From assembly GCA_036556985.1 (NCBI GenBank), contig DATBIK010000045.1:1-31141 (forward strand): 31,141 nt of DNA, given 5' to 3'. The number at the start of each line of letters is the position of its first letter. Position 1 is the first letter of the stretch. The position numbers were made by a program, and so were the translations under genes. The notes beneath the pieces were generated by a model. The model did not search any database. It saw only the letters and a program-made list of their open reading frames with translations, and was not told the DNA's origin. Source of the stretch: JAPSGM01 sp036556985. Its GTDB lineage: Bacteria > Chloroflexota > Limnocylindria > QHBO01. Positions 14,684-22,147 of the stretch are shown in pieces.

Positions 14684-15346
14684 TCAGGCTGCCCGGGCCC
14701 GCGCCCATGGGGTGAGGCGGCCCTGTACCCACAAGAGGGCGAGGTCCACGATCACGGATAGCGACACCACGGCCACGACCCCGGTGAGCGTGGCGGTGGG
14801 GAAGAAGCGCGAGATCCCGATGTTGACGATGAGGTAGCCGAGGCCGCCCATGCCGATGAGGGTGGCGATCGTGACGAGGCCGATGGTCGTCACCGTCGCG
14901 ATCCGCAGCCCGGCCACGATGATCGGCAGCGCGATCGGCAGCTCGACCCGCCACAGGCGCTGGCCGCGGGTGTAGCCCATGGCGGTCGCGGCCTCGATGA
15001 CGTCCGGCGGCACGCCCTCGAGGGCGGTGACGATGTTCCGCACCAGGATGACGAGCGTGTAGCTGACGAGCGCGATCTCGGCGGTGATCAGCGACAGGCC
15101 GGTGATCGGGATGAGGAGCGCGAAGAGGGCCAGGCTGGGGATGGCGTACAGGGTCCCGGCCAGCCCGAGGATCGGCCCGTACCAGCGCGGGTAGCGCCGG
15201 ATGAACAGGGCGAGCCCGAAGGAGATGACGAAGCCGATGGCGACGGCGATGAACGTGACGAGCAGGTGCTCGCCGGTGCGCCGCGCCAGCACGTCGAGGT
15301 TGTCGACGATCCATTCGGGCCGCAGGAAAGGCTGTCCCGGGGTCAT
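14684..15346 (-). CDS. Quaternary-amine ABC transporter permease (OpuBB/OpuBD type)
   Basis: 220 residues, about five to six membrane helices. The EAA-type loop reads GVPPDVIEAATAMGYTRGQRLWRVELPIALPIIVAG, the surface that docks on the ATPase. TLYAIPSLALFALLIPITGLS is the typical OpuBB block. The ATG overlaps the stop of the ATPase gene (ATGA). Partner of the permease encoded just downstream. Confidence 0.88.
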   Translation of the reverse strand: MTPGQPFLRPEWIVDNLDVLARRTGEHLLVTFIAVAIGFVISFGLALFIRRYPRWYGPILGLAGTLYAIPSLALFALLIPITGLSLITAEIALVSYTLVILVRNIVTALEGVPPDVIEAATAMGYTRGQRLWRVELPIALPIIVAGLRIATVTTIGLVTIATLIGMGGLGYLIVNIGISRFFPTATLTGVVAVVSLSVIVDLALLWVQGRLTPWARARAA

Positions 15347-16521
15347 GGCCGGCGCGCCTCGCGGAGCGCCTCGCTGATGGCGTCCACGCTGACGAGCCCG
15401 AGCACCGACTCCCGGTCGTCGACGACGACGCCGAGCTGCACGCTCGAGCCGAGCATCGCCGACAGCGCGTCGCGCAGCGTCGTCTCGGGCTGGACCGTCG
15501 GCGCGCCGGGCGTGGCGGCATCCTCGGCGACCGGGCCGTCGCCGGCGAGGTCGTGCGCGTCGATCCAGCCCAGCGGGCGGTTCGCGTCGTCGACGAGCAG
15601 CGCGTAGTCGAGCTCGTCGACCTGCGCCAGGCGCCGTCGTACGTGGGCTCGCTCCTCGCCTGCGCGCACGGTGACCGCGTCGAGGAGTTCGAGGTCCCGC
15701 ACCCGGCTGAGCGAGAGGCGCTTCAGGCCGCGGTCAGCGCCCACGAAGCGCTCGACGAACTCGCTGGCCGGGTCGGCGAGGATGGCGTCCGGCGTGTCGT
15801 ACTGGGCCAGGATCCCGCCGCGCTGCAGGATCGCGATGCGGTCGGCCATCTTGATCGCCTCGTCCACGTCGTGGGTCACGAAGATCACCGTCTTGCCGAC
15901 GCGGTCCTGGAGGCGCAGGAACTCGTTCTGGAGCCGCTCGCGGCGGATCGGGTCGACCGCGCCGAACGGCTCGTCCATGAGCATGACCGGCGGGTCGGCG
16001 GCCAGCGCGCGCGCCACGCCGATGCGCTGCCGCTCGCCGCCGGACAGCCCTGACGGATAGCGCGACCCGTAGGTCGCGGCGTCGAGGCCCACCAGCGCGA
16101 GCAGCTCGGCCACCCGGTCGCGGATCCGGTCGCCCGGCCAGCGCAGGAGCCGCGGGACGACCGCCACGTTCTCGGCCACGGTCAGGTGCGGAAAGAGGCC
16201 CACCTGCTGGATGACGTAGCCGATCCGCCGACGCAGCTCGACGGCCGGCAGCCGCATCACGTCCTCGCCGTCAATCGTGATCCGGCCCGCGGTCGGCTCC
16301 ACCAGCCGGTTCACCATCTTCATCGTCGTGGTCTTGCCACAGCCCGAGGGGCCGACGAGGACGCAGATCTCGCCGGCGGGCACCGTCAGCGACAGATCGC
16401 TCACCGCGTCCGGCGAACCCTGCGGGCCATAGCGCTTCGTGACGTGCTCGAGCGCGACGACGGCCCCGGCGCGGGGCAGATCGAGCACGGCCGGCGCGCC
16501 GGCATCGGGCTGGCGGGTCAC
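15343..16521 (-). CDS. Quaternary-amine ABC transporter ATPase with CBS pair (OpuBA/ProV type)
   Basis: 392 residues from GTG 16521, or 395 from ATG 16530. Walker A GPSGCGKTT (57-65), QQVGLFPHLTVAEN, signature LSGGERQRIG, Walker B VMLMDEPFGAVD and H-loop VTHDVDEAIKMAD are all intact. The C-terminal ~130 residues contain a CBS pair (DAVTVRAGEERAHVRRRLAQVDELDYALLVDD ... LRDALSAMLGSSVQLGVVVDDRESVLGLVS), which senses ionic strength in OpuA-type importers. First gene of the operon ATPase-permease-permease-binding protein. I prefer GTG 16521 because the -10-like TATCAT (16529-16534) would overlap the ATG and sits seven bases before the GTG, the same arrangement as folE. Confidence 0.9.
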   Translation of the reverse strand: MTRQPDAGAPAVLDLPRAGAVVALEHVTKRYGPQGSPDAVSDLSLTVPAGEICVLVGPSGCGKTTTMKMVNRLVEPTAGRITIDGEDVMRLPAVELRRRIGYVIQQVGLFPHLTVAENVAVVPRLLRWPGDRIRDRVAELLALVGLDAATYGSRYPSGLSGGERQRIGVARALAADPPVMLMDEPFGAVDPIRRERLQNEFLRLQDRVGKTVIFVTHDVDEAIKMADRIAILQRGGILAQYDTPDAILADPASEFVERFVGADRGLKRLSLSRVRDLELLDAVTVRAGEERAHVRRRLAQVDELDYALLVDDANRPLGWIDAHDLAGDGPVAEDAATPGAPTVQPETTLRDALSAMLGSSVQLGVVVDDRESVLGLVSVDAISEALREARRP

Positions 16522-16528
16522 GGCGCCC

Positions 16529-16534
16529 ATGATA
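16529..16534 (-). promoter_or_regulatory. Putative -10 box (TATCAT) for the importer operon
   Basis: TATCAT lies seven bases before GTG 16521 on the minus strand. It sits just inside the inverted repeat at 16537-16565, so a protein bound there would cover the promoter. Confidence 0.45.
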
Positions 16535-16536
16535 GG

Positions 16537-16565
16537 TGCCGCGTCAGCGTCGTCCTGACGCGGCA
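16537..16565. promoter_or_regulatory. Perfect 11-pair inverted repeat before the importer operon
   Basis: TGCCGCGTCAG, seven bases, then CTGACGCGGCA. The left arm includes the stop codon of the upstream membrane-protein gene (stop at 16544-16546). It can be that gene's terminator, an operator over the importer's promoter, or both. No T-tract follows. Confidence 0.5.
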
Positions 16566-18571
16566 TCGGTCTGGCTCACGCGCCAGATGCGGATGCCGTC
16601 CTGGTCGTAGACGAGCTGGAGCCCGGGCACGCGCGCGAAGTCGACCGGGGTGAGGCAGCCGCCCGGGCGCCCGTGATCGAGCAGGTGCGTCGCCCCGAGC
16701 TGGCGCAACACGGCGATCGACTGCCGCGGGCCTTCGCCGCAGTACACGAGGTAGAGCAGCCGCTGCCGCTCGTCGGGGTCGAAGCCGAGGTTCGCCACGT
16801 ACGGGGTGAAGGTGAGCAGCCGCAGCCGCCCGGCGGGATCGGTCGGCGAGTTCAGCCAGCCATCGGTGGCGAACACGCTGCTCTTCGGCGTGTTCGCCGC
16901 GATCCAGTCGGCGGCCCGCACTTCGGCGTGCGAGAGGACCTGCTCCCGGTTCAGCGCGGTATAGGCACCCACCAGCAGCGGCGACGGGATGCTGACGAGG
17001 AAGACGAGCGCCACCGCCGGCAACGGCCAGCGGCGCACGAGCCAGGCGGCGAGCAGCGCCACGGCGACCCACATCGCCTGGAAGTACTTGTTCATGTCGA
17101 AGGCGACGTGGCTGACCTGCACGACGTTCGGCACCACGAAGAGGGCCACCAGCCAGGCACCGATGAAGAGGCGCCATGGCGTCCGCGGCGCCAGGAGCGC
17201 GGCGAGCGCCAGCACGAACGGGACGCCGAGGTTCGTGACGTAGAAGAAGACGACCGCACCGATGCCGTCCGCCCACGGCGCGGACTCCCAGCCGGGTACC
17301 GGCCGCAGCGCTCCCGACCCGCTGGCGTTGGCCATGGCGGCCAGGGCGAACGGGACGGCGAGCAGCATCGGGCCGAGCACGAGAAGGGCGTTGCGCGGGG
17401 CATGACGGTCGACGAGCCGCCCGCCGGCCAGCACGTACAGCAGCGCCAGAAGGAGGAAGGCGGGGAAGAAGAAGAAGTGGAACGGCGCGAGCATCGCGCC
17501 CAGGAGGCCCGCGAGGCCGATGAGCGGGCCACGGTCGCGCCAGCCGGCGGCCAGGCGCCGCCGGGTCGGCAGCCCGGTGACCAGGAGCAGCACGGCCCCG
17601 ACCAGGATCGGCAGCCCGTAGGTCGTGGCACGGTGCACGAGGAGCCCGGTGCCCATCACCGAGGGGATGCGGAAGTACGGCCACATCGGCTCCGGGTTGC
17701 CGGCGGCGTCGTACCAGCTGTTGTCGTAGGAGTTCTCGGTCAGGAGGGCCAGCGGCGCGTCCACGCCGGTGGCGATGTCGCCGATGAAGCGGACCCACCC
17801 CAGCCCGCCACCGAAGACGACGAGCGCCGCGGCGATGAGGGCCGCACGCCGCGCGCGTTGCCCGCGGAGCAGCACGGACGCCAGGCCGTGGACCACGAGC
17901 GCGAGCGCGCCGGCCATGACGGCCGAGGAGACGACGAAGGCGGGCACGGCGAAGATGCCCACCGCCCGCGCGGCGATGGCGGCGTGCAGGTCGGCGAACC
18001 AGTGGTAGACGAGCGGCGCACCGGCGAAGTACGGCACCTCCGGCGGGAAGTTGCCGGCGTTCAGCGACTGCGCGATCGAGAGGTGGACGCCAAGGTCGCT
18101 CCAGTTCGAGCCGCCGGCGGCGACGCCGGTGTCGGTGACATGCCACAGCCCGGCCTGCAGTACGCCGCCCACGAACCCAGCGGCGATGCCCGCGAGGACG
18201 AGCCCCGGCCACGAGCGTCGCAGTGCGCGGCGTGCGCCGATCGCAGCCTCCACCATGCCGGCCAGGCCGTGTCGCCACAGCCCCAAAGGGATCGGCAGCC
18301 ACAGCAGCGCGGCAACGCCAAAGATCGTGCCGCGCTCGTAGCCAAGGGCGAGCGACAGCCAATGCACCGCGTGCGCCGAAACGGCCACGGAGAGCACGAT
18401 CGCCAGCCCCAGCCGCCCCGTGGCACCGACCCGCGGCCGCGCCCACGCGACGAGGCCGAGTCCCGGGACGACGAAGAGCGCCGGCCAGACCGCGATGGCC
18501 GCGGCGGGCGGCCAGATCCAGGCGATCGCCAGGAGGAGCGCGACGCCGAGCGCCGCGATCCCGCCCGCCAC
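16544..18571 (-). CDS. Large polytopic membrane protein, GT-C-like
   Basis: 675 residues from GTG 18571, with about 14 hydrophobic segments spread over residues 5-545 and a ~130-residue soluble C-terminal domain (about 545-675: VRAADWIAANTPKSSVFATDGWLNSPTDPAG ...). The first large outer loop carries NWSDLGVHLSIAQSLNAGNFPPEVPYFAGAPLVYHWFADLHAA. An Asp in the first loop plus the C-terminal 'ADWIAANTP' domain is characteristic of GT-C-fold lipid-sugar-dependent glycosyltransferases. I cannot assign a donor or acceptor. It starts 26 bases after the stop of the NERD-like gene and ends inside the inverted repeat before the importer operon. Confidence 0.6.
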   Translation of the reverse strand: MAGGIAALGVALLLAIAWIWPPAAAIAVWPALFVVPGLGLVAWARPRVGATGRLGLAIVLSVAVSAHAVHWLSLALGYERGTIFGVAALLWLPIPLGLWRHGLAGMVEAAIGARRALRRSWPGLVLAGIAAGFVGGVLQAGLWHVTDTGVAAGGSNWSDLGVHLSIAQSLNAGNFPPEVPYFAGAPLVYHWFADLHAAIAARAVGIFAVPAFVVSSAVMAGALALVVHGLASVLLRGQRARRAALIAAALVVFGGGLGWVRFIGDIATGVDAPLALLTENSYDNSWYDAAGNPEPMWPYFRIPSVMGTGLLVHRATTYGLPILVGAVLLLVTGLPTRRRLAAGWRDRGPLIGLAGLLGAMLAPFHFFFFPAFLLLALLYVLAGGRLVDRHAPRNALLVLGPMLLAVPFALAAMANASGSGALRPVPGWESAPWADGIGAVVFFYVTNLGVPFVLALAALLAPRTPWRLFIGAWLVALFVVPNVVQVSHVAFDMNKYFQAMWVAVALLAAWLVRRWPLPAVALVFLVSIPSPLLVGAYTALNREQVLSHAEVRAADWIAANTPKSSVFATDGWLNSPTDPAGRLRLLTFTPYVANLGFDPDERQRLLYLVYCGEGPRQSIAVLRQLGATHLLDHGRPGGCLTPVDFARVPGLQLVYDQDGIRIWRVSQTDAASGRR

Positions 18572-18597
18572 GGGGTCACGCCCGCGCGACGGCGACG

Positions 18598-19173
18598 TCA
18601 GCCTCCGGGCGTGGAGTGGGCCAGCCGGGGCAGCGGCTGCCGCGGGTCGAGGAGGGCCACGATCCGGTCGACCTGCGCCGGGGTGAGGACCTCGTCACGC
18701 GTGATGCGTGCGGCCAGCCGGTCGAGCTCGTCGTGAACGTGGACGCCGGGTCGCTGGTCGTCCTCCCAGGTGAGGTCGCCGCTCCCCGACACGAGGAGAC
18801 AGGCCTCGACCGTCGCCGGCACGCCGGCGCGATCCAGGAGCAGCTCCAGCCGGTGGCCGGCCAGCCGCGCGGCCTGGACCTCGCGGGCGTCCCACGGGAT
18901 CCACGACTCGGTCGAGCGGTTCCAACGGTACCAGTGCCCGTTCCGCTTGCGATGGCGTCCGTGAAGATCGGCGCGCGACAGGCTCCACGTGCCGCCGGGG
19001 CCGACCACGACCGCGTCGATCGGCGCGCCGCCGCTCACCGCCACGTGGCGGAAGTAGTGGTAGGCGTCGTCCAGGCAGCGTGCCATCGGGCCGGCCACGC
19101 GATCGCCGGCCAGTGCCCCGAGGCCGGGGAGCTGGAAGCGGGATGCGCGGTTTCGGAGGGGATGGACGATCAT
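18598..19173 (-). CDS. NERD-like domain protein with degenerate active site
   Basis: 191 residues from ATG 19173. The core (GDRVAGPMARCLDDAYHYFRHV...APIDAVVVGPGGTWSLSRADLHGRHRKRNGHWYRW) follows the NERD pattern: helix, then 'iDhvvvGPgGvfvIetKn.~G'. The later part (EVQAARLAGHRLELLLDRAG...ACLLVSGSGDLTWEDDQRPGVHVHDELDRL) also matches actinobacterial-type NERD proteins. NERD has a PD-(D/E)xK nuclease-like fold. Here the first Asp (IDAVV) is kept, but the following (E/D)-x-K site reads SRA, so the catalytic Lys and acid are missing. It is divergent from folE; the 114-base gap to folE holds that gene's -10-like box. Confidence 0.65.
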   Translation of the reverse strand: MIVHPLRNRASRFQLPGLGALAGDRVAGPMARCLDDAYHYFRHVAVSGGAPIDAVVVGPGGTWSLSRADLHGRHRKRNGHWYRWNRSTESWIPWDAREVQAARLAGHRLELLLDRAGVPATVEACLLVSGSGDLTWEDDQRPGVHVHDELDRLAARITRDEVLTPAQVDRIVALLDPRQPLPRLAHSTPGG

Positions 19174-19274
19174 GGCTCGGCGGGTTGTGGGGGTGGCATG
19201 GTCGGTGCGCGTCCGCACCAAGTCTAGCCTGACCATCGGCGGCGGGCTAGGGGAAGATCGGTCCGGTTCGCTGC

Positions 19275-19280
19275 TAGCAT
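19275..19280 (+). promoter_or_regulatory. Putative -10 box (TAGCAT) for folE
   Basis: TAGCAT lies seven bases before GTG 19288 and overlaps the in-frame ATG at 19279. This favours the GTG as the true, leaderless start. Confidence 0.45.
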
Positions 19281-19287
19281 GCCGTGC

Positions 19288-19851
19288 GTGAGCGAGATCG
19301 AGGATGCCGTCACCACGCTCCTGACCGAGATCGGCGAGGACCCAACCCGCCAGGGCCTGATCGACACGCCCAGCCGCGTGCGGCGCATGTACGCCGAGCT
19401 CACCGACGGCTATCGGACCGATGCGGACGACCTCATCAACGGCGCCTGCTTCGACGTCGACTACGACGAGATGGTGGTCGTGCGTGACATCGAGTTCTAC
19501 TCGCTGTGCGAGCACCACCTGCTGCCGTTCCACGGCCGGGCGCACGTCGGCTACCTGCCGCGCGGTCGGGTCATCGGCCTGTCGAAGATCCCGCGCATCG
19601 TGGACATGTACGCCCATCGCCTCCAGGTCCAGGAGCGGATGACGCAGCAGATCGCCGCGCTCCTCATGGAACGGCTCGAGCCGAAGGGCGTGGCCTGCGT
19701 GGTCGAGGCGCTGCACCTGTGCACGCTCATGCGCGGGGTGAGGAAGCAGGGTGCCACCATGGTCACCTCCTCGATGCTCGGCACGTTCCGCCGCGACGCG
19801 CGTACCCGCGACGAGTTCCTGACCCTCATCGGCCGCGCGACCGCTCGCTGA
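19288..19851 (+). CDS. folE: GTP cyclohydrolase I
   Basis: 187 residues from GTG 19288 (190 from ATG 19279). It converts GTP to 7,8-dihydroneopterin triphosphate, the first step of folate and pterin synthesis. Blocks: EDPTRQGLIDTPSRVRRMYAELTDGY, the zinc site with C74, H76 and H77 in SLCEHHLLPFHG and C145 in LHLCTLMRGV, and GYLPRGRVIGLSKIPRIVDMYAHRLQVQERMTQQIA. Length and motifs are normal for type IA. The next gene encodes a pterin dehydratase, but a 132-bp inverted-repeat element lies between them. Confidence 0.95.
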   Translation: MSEIEDAVTTLLTEIGEDPTRQGLIDTPSRVRRMYAELTDGYRTDADDLINGACFDVDYDEMVVVRDIEFYSLCEHHLLPFHGRAHVGYLPRGRVIGLSKIPRIVDMYAHRLQVQERMTQQIAALLMERLEPKGVACVVEALHLCTLMRGVRKQGATMVTSSMLGTFRRDARTRDEFLTLIGRATAR

Positions 19852-19856
19852 CGTGG

Positions 19857-19988
19857 ATTTCAGCCTCAGGTAACTAACGGAGAAGATCGGCGGGTCTGGG
19901 CCCAGGGAGTGGCACGGATTCGTCGGTGTCGGCAAATCCGGGATGGTGCCGGCGGTCTACCTGTCCGTTAGTTATCCACGACTGAAAT
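19857..19988. repeat. Nested inverted-repeat element, 132 bp
   Basis: 25-bp terminal arms at 19857-19881 and 19964-19988 match at 20 of 25 bases. The outer seven (ATTTCAG) and inner eleven (TAACTAACGGA) are identical. Inside is a second pairing: GGCAC with GTGCC (19911-19915, 19946-19950) and GGATT with AATCC (19916-19920, 19935-19939). A CTGGGCCCAG palindrome lies at 19896-19905. It fills most of the folE-pterin dehydratase gap. It looks like a small mobile (MITE-like) element or a structured RNA. Confidence 0.75.
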
Positions 19989-20099
19989 GGCGGAGACGAT
20001 ACCCTTTGCGGTCGCCGTGCCATCGAGGCCGATGTCGAGCATCGGCCGATCGGCGCCGCCCAGTCCTGAGGCTCGCGTCTTCCTGCGCGGCGTGCGCCG

Positions 20100-20105
20100 T
20101 ATCAT
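20100..20105 (+). promoter_or_regulatory. Putative -10 box (TATCAT) for the pterin dehydratase gene
   Basis: TATCAT ends six bases before ATG 20112. This spacing would start transcription at the start codon. Confidence 0.5.
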
Positions 20106-20111
20106 CGGCGC

Positions 20112-20417
20112 ATGCCGTATGCAGCGCTCCTGGACGCCGATGAGATCGCCTCGGCCCTGGCCGGGCTGTCGGAGTGGCGCCGCGAGGGCGATGCCATCGT
20201 CCGCGCGGTGCGCTGCTCGTCCTTCCGGGCGGCCATCGACCTGGTGAACGCGGTTGCCGACGCCGCCGAGGCGGCCGACCACCACCCGGACATCGAGGTG
20301 GTCTGGCGACGGGTCACCTTCCGCCTGACGAGCAAGGCCTCCGGCGGCCTCACAGCCCGCGACGTCGAACTCGCGAGCCGGATTGACGAGCTGGTGGCCG
20401 CTGCCGTTGCCACCTAG
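20112..20417 (+). CDS. 4a-hydroxytetrahydrobiopterin dehydratase-like protein (PCD/DCoH)
   Basis: 101 residues, normal length. PCD recycles pterin-4a-carbinolamine. The core motif is visible: E53-x3-H57-H58-P-x5-W65, then SGGLTARD with D84. The third catalytic position, normally His or Trp nine residues after the aromatic, is Lys75 (RLTSKASGG). The neighbouring folE makes the pterin precursor, but no aromatic amino-acid hydroxylase lies in the window. It may serve pterin salvage, molybdopterin-related metabolism or a non-catalytic DCoH-like role. Confidence 0.85.
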   Translation: MPYAALLDADEIASALAGLSEWRREGDAIVRAVRCSSFRAAIDLVNAVADAAEAADHHPDIEVVWRRVTFRLTSKASGGLTARDVELASRIDELVAAAVAT

Positions 20418-20569
20418 TCGCCACGCGAATGCCAGACCGCCGGCGCAGCCTCGCTGGCGCCACGCAATTCGCCTGGGGACTGCGGTGGCGGTGCGGCGTG
20501 CCGCGACCGGGATCGGCATTCGCCACGGATGCCTGGCGAGCTCCCGCCGGGCTGGCGTGGGTGGCCGGG

Positions 20570-20575
20570 TAGAAT
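20570..20575 (+). promoter_or_regulatory. Putative -10 box (TAGAAT) for the mutase small subunit
   Basis: TAGAAT ends nine bases before ATG 20585. No Shine-Dalgarno sequence is seen between them (CGGGCCCGC), in keeping with a leaderless or very short leader. Confidence 0.5.
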
Positions 20576-20584
20576 CGGGCCCGC

Positions 20585-21013
20585 ATGAGCCAGACCGATG
20601 CGCCCGACGCCGGCGGCACCCCGATCCGCGTCCTCATCGCGAAGCCCGGCCTCGACGGCCACGATCGCGGGGCGAAGGTGCTCGCCCGCGGCCTGCGTGA
20701 CGAGGGGTTCGAGGTCATCTACACCGGCCTGCGCCAGACGCCGGAGATGATCGTCGACGCCGCCGAGCAGGAGGACGTGGATGTCATCGGCATGTCGATC
20801 CTGTCCGGCGCGCACATGGCGCTCCTGCCGCGGGTGGTGGAGCTCGCAAGGGAGCGCGGCCTCGACGACATCCTCATCTCGGCCGGCGGCATCATCCCCG
20901 ACGCCGACGTCGCGAAGCTGAAGTCGGCGGGAATCGCCGAGATCTTCGGCCCGGGTACCTCCATCGGCCAGATCGCGCGCTACTTCCGCGAGCACGCGCG
21001 CCGCGCCCGGTGA
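20585..21013 (+). CDS. B12-binding small subunit of acyl-CoA mutase
   Basis: 142 residues. A stand-alone cobalamin-binding Rossmann domain: base-off/His-on motif D24-G-H26-D-R-G29 (GLDGHDRGAK), then SILSGAHM and SAGGIIPD, which contact the nucleotide tail. It matches the IcmB type or the C-terminal domain of MCM. It must pair with a catalytic chain; the only one in the window is at 1978-3732, about 17 kb away on the other strand. Its stop overlaps the GTG of the MeaB gene (GTGA), so the chaperone is co-translated with this subunit. Confidence 0.92.
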   Translation: MSQTDAPDAGGTPIRVLIAKPGLDGHDRGAKVLARGLRDEGFEVIYTGLRQTPEMIVDAAEQEDVDVIGMSILSGAHMALLPRVVELARERGLDDILISAGGIIPDADVAKLKSAGIAEIFGPGTSIGQIARYFREHARRAR

Positions 21014-21954
21014 CCGGGGCGGGTGACGCCCGGGTGACCGATGCCTTCGCCGACCTCGCCTCCGGCGAGCGACGGCCGCTGGCGCGCCTGCTGACCCGCA
21101 TCGAGAACGGCGATCCGTCGCTGCGGCCGGAGCTGCCCGCCCTCTTCGCCGCGGGCCGCGGGGCGCACCTGGTCGGCATCACCGGGCCGCCGGGCAGCGG
21201 CAAGTCGACGCTCGTCAGCGAGCTCATCGGTGAGTGGCGGAGGCGCGGACGCCGGGTGGGCGTTCTGGCGGTCGACCCGTCGTCGCCGTACACCCGCGGC
21301 GCCATCCTCGGCGACCGGATCCGGATGATGGAGCATGCCGCGGACCGCGACGTGTTCGTGCGCTCCATGGCGGCGCGGGGCGAGCTGGGCGGGCTGGCGG
21401 CCACGACCTGGATCGCCGCGGCCGCGCTGGACGCCGCCGGCTTCGACCCTGTCCTGGTCGAGACGGTCGGGGCCGGCCAGTCGGAGGTCGAGATCGCGCG
21501 GCTCGCGGAGACGACCGTGGTCGTCGAGGTGCCGGAGATGGGGGACGAGGTGCAGGCCATCAAGGCGGGCCTGCTCGAGGTGGCCGACGTCATCGCCGTG
21601 AACAAGGGCGACCGTCCCGGCGCCGACCGCGCCGCGCGCCAGCTGCGCGCCATGCTCTCGACCGCCGGCGGCCGTCTCGAACGCCAGCCGCCGCCGATCC
21701 TCGTCACCACGGCAACCACCGGCGAGGGTGTCGCCGCCCTTGCCGATGCCGTGGAGGCGCATCGCGCCACCGCCCGCACGCCGGGCCTCGCCCGCGAGCG
21801 CGCCGGCAACCAGGTGCGACGGGCGCTCGCCGATCTCGCCGCGGGTCGCGCGGCGGCAGATCCCCGGTGGGAGGAGGTGCTCGGGCTGGTCGCGGACCGC
21901 GAGCTCGACCCGATAACGGCCGCCGAGCGCCTGCTCGAGGGGCCGGCCGGCTGA
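21010..21954 (+). CDS. meaB: Acyl-CoA mutase-associated G-protein chaperone MeaB (ArgK family)
   Basis: 314 residues from GTG 21010. A SIMIBI-class GTPase that gates B12 loading and rescue of acyl-CoA mutases. Walker A GPPGSGKST (59-67), VDPSSPYTRGAILGDRIRM, the switch region with AARGELGGLA, ETVGAGQSEVEI and G4 motif NKGD are all present. Where many homologues have VPGAGDE this protein has VPEMGDEVQAIKAG. The C-terminal helices (RERAGNQVRRALADLAAG) are the usual dimerisation arm. Directly coupled to the B12 subunit gene. Confidence 0.93.
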   Translation: MTGAGDARVTDAFADLASGERRPLARLLTRIENGDPSLRPELPALFAAGRGAHLVGITGPPGSGKSTLVSELIGEWRRRGRRVGVLAVDPSSPYTRGAILGDRIRMMEHAADRDVFVRSMAARGELGGLAATTWIAAAALDAAGFDPVLVETVGAGQSEVEIARLAETTVVVEVPEMGDEVQAIKAGLLEVADVIAVNKGDRPGADRAARQLRAMLSTAGGRLERQPPPILVTTATTGEGVAALADAVEAHRATARTPGLARERAGNQVRRALADLAAGRAAADPRWEEVLGLVADRELDPITAAERLLEGPAG

Positions 21955-21973
21955 GGGTTGGCAGCTAACCCTC
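21953..21973 (+). terminator. Hairpin at the end of meaB
   Basis: GAGGGTT, seven bases, then AACCCTC: a perfect seven-pair stem that includes the last two bases of the meaB stop codon. There is no T-tract. The loop and right arm belong to the repeat at 21961-21999. Confidence 0.5.
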
Positions 21974-21999
21974 GCGTGGTGCTGCTTATCCGTCGTCGG
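21961..21999 (+). repeat. Repeat copy A, left of the TetR-ABC cassette
   Basis: Begins GCAGCTAACCCTC and contains TATCCGTC 26 bases from its start. Aligned without gaps it matches the copy at 25535-25573 at 29 of 39 bases. The two copies lie in the same orientation on either side of the tetR-ABC genes. Confidence 0.7.
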
Positions 22000-22027
22000 C
22001 TCCCCATATACCGGGTCATCTGCCACA

Positions 22028-22101
22028 CGGTGAGAGTTGGCCGCGAAATCGGGCCAGTTCGCGGCAGCGACGCCGTGTAAGCGTCACCGAATGACGATTA
22101 G
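22028..22101 (-). repeat. Two further degenerate copies of the same motif, inverted
   Basis: On the minus strand, 22042-22028 reads GGCCAACTCTCACCG and 22101-22074 begins CTAATCGTCATTCGGTGACG. Both resemble the arm GCTAACTCTCAACCGGTGACG at 25538-25558. The second matches at 20 of 28 bases. These similarities are weaker than that between the copies at 21961 and 25535. Confidence 0.45.
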
Positions 22102-22119
22102 AGCGTGGCCGCTCCCATC

Positions 22120-22147
22120 TTGACACGCCTTCACCGCCGCGTAAGAT
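22120..22147 (+). promoter_or_regulatory. Promoter of the tetR-ABC operon
   Basis: TTGACA (22120-22125), a 16-base spacer, and TAAGAT (22142-22147). It is the best consensus-type promoter in the window. It is followed immediately by the palindromic operator. Confidence 0.78.

Noticed and set aside
19972..19980. TTATCCACG resembling a DnaA box
   Set aside because: One isolated near-match inside the inverted-repeat element. No cluster of boxes, no AT-rich region, and no dnaA or dnaN nearby.
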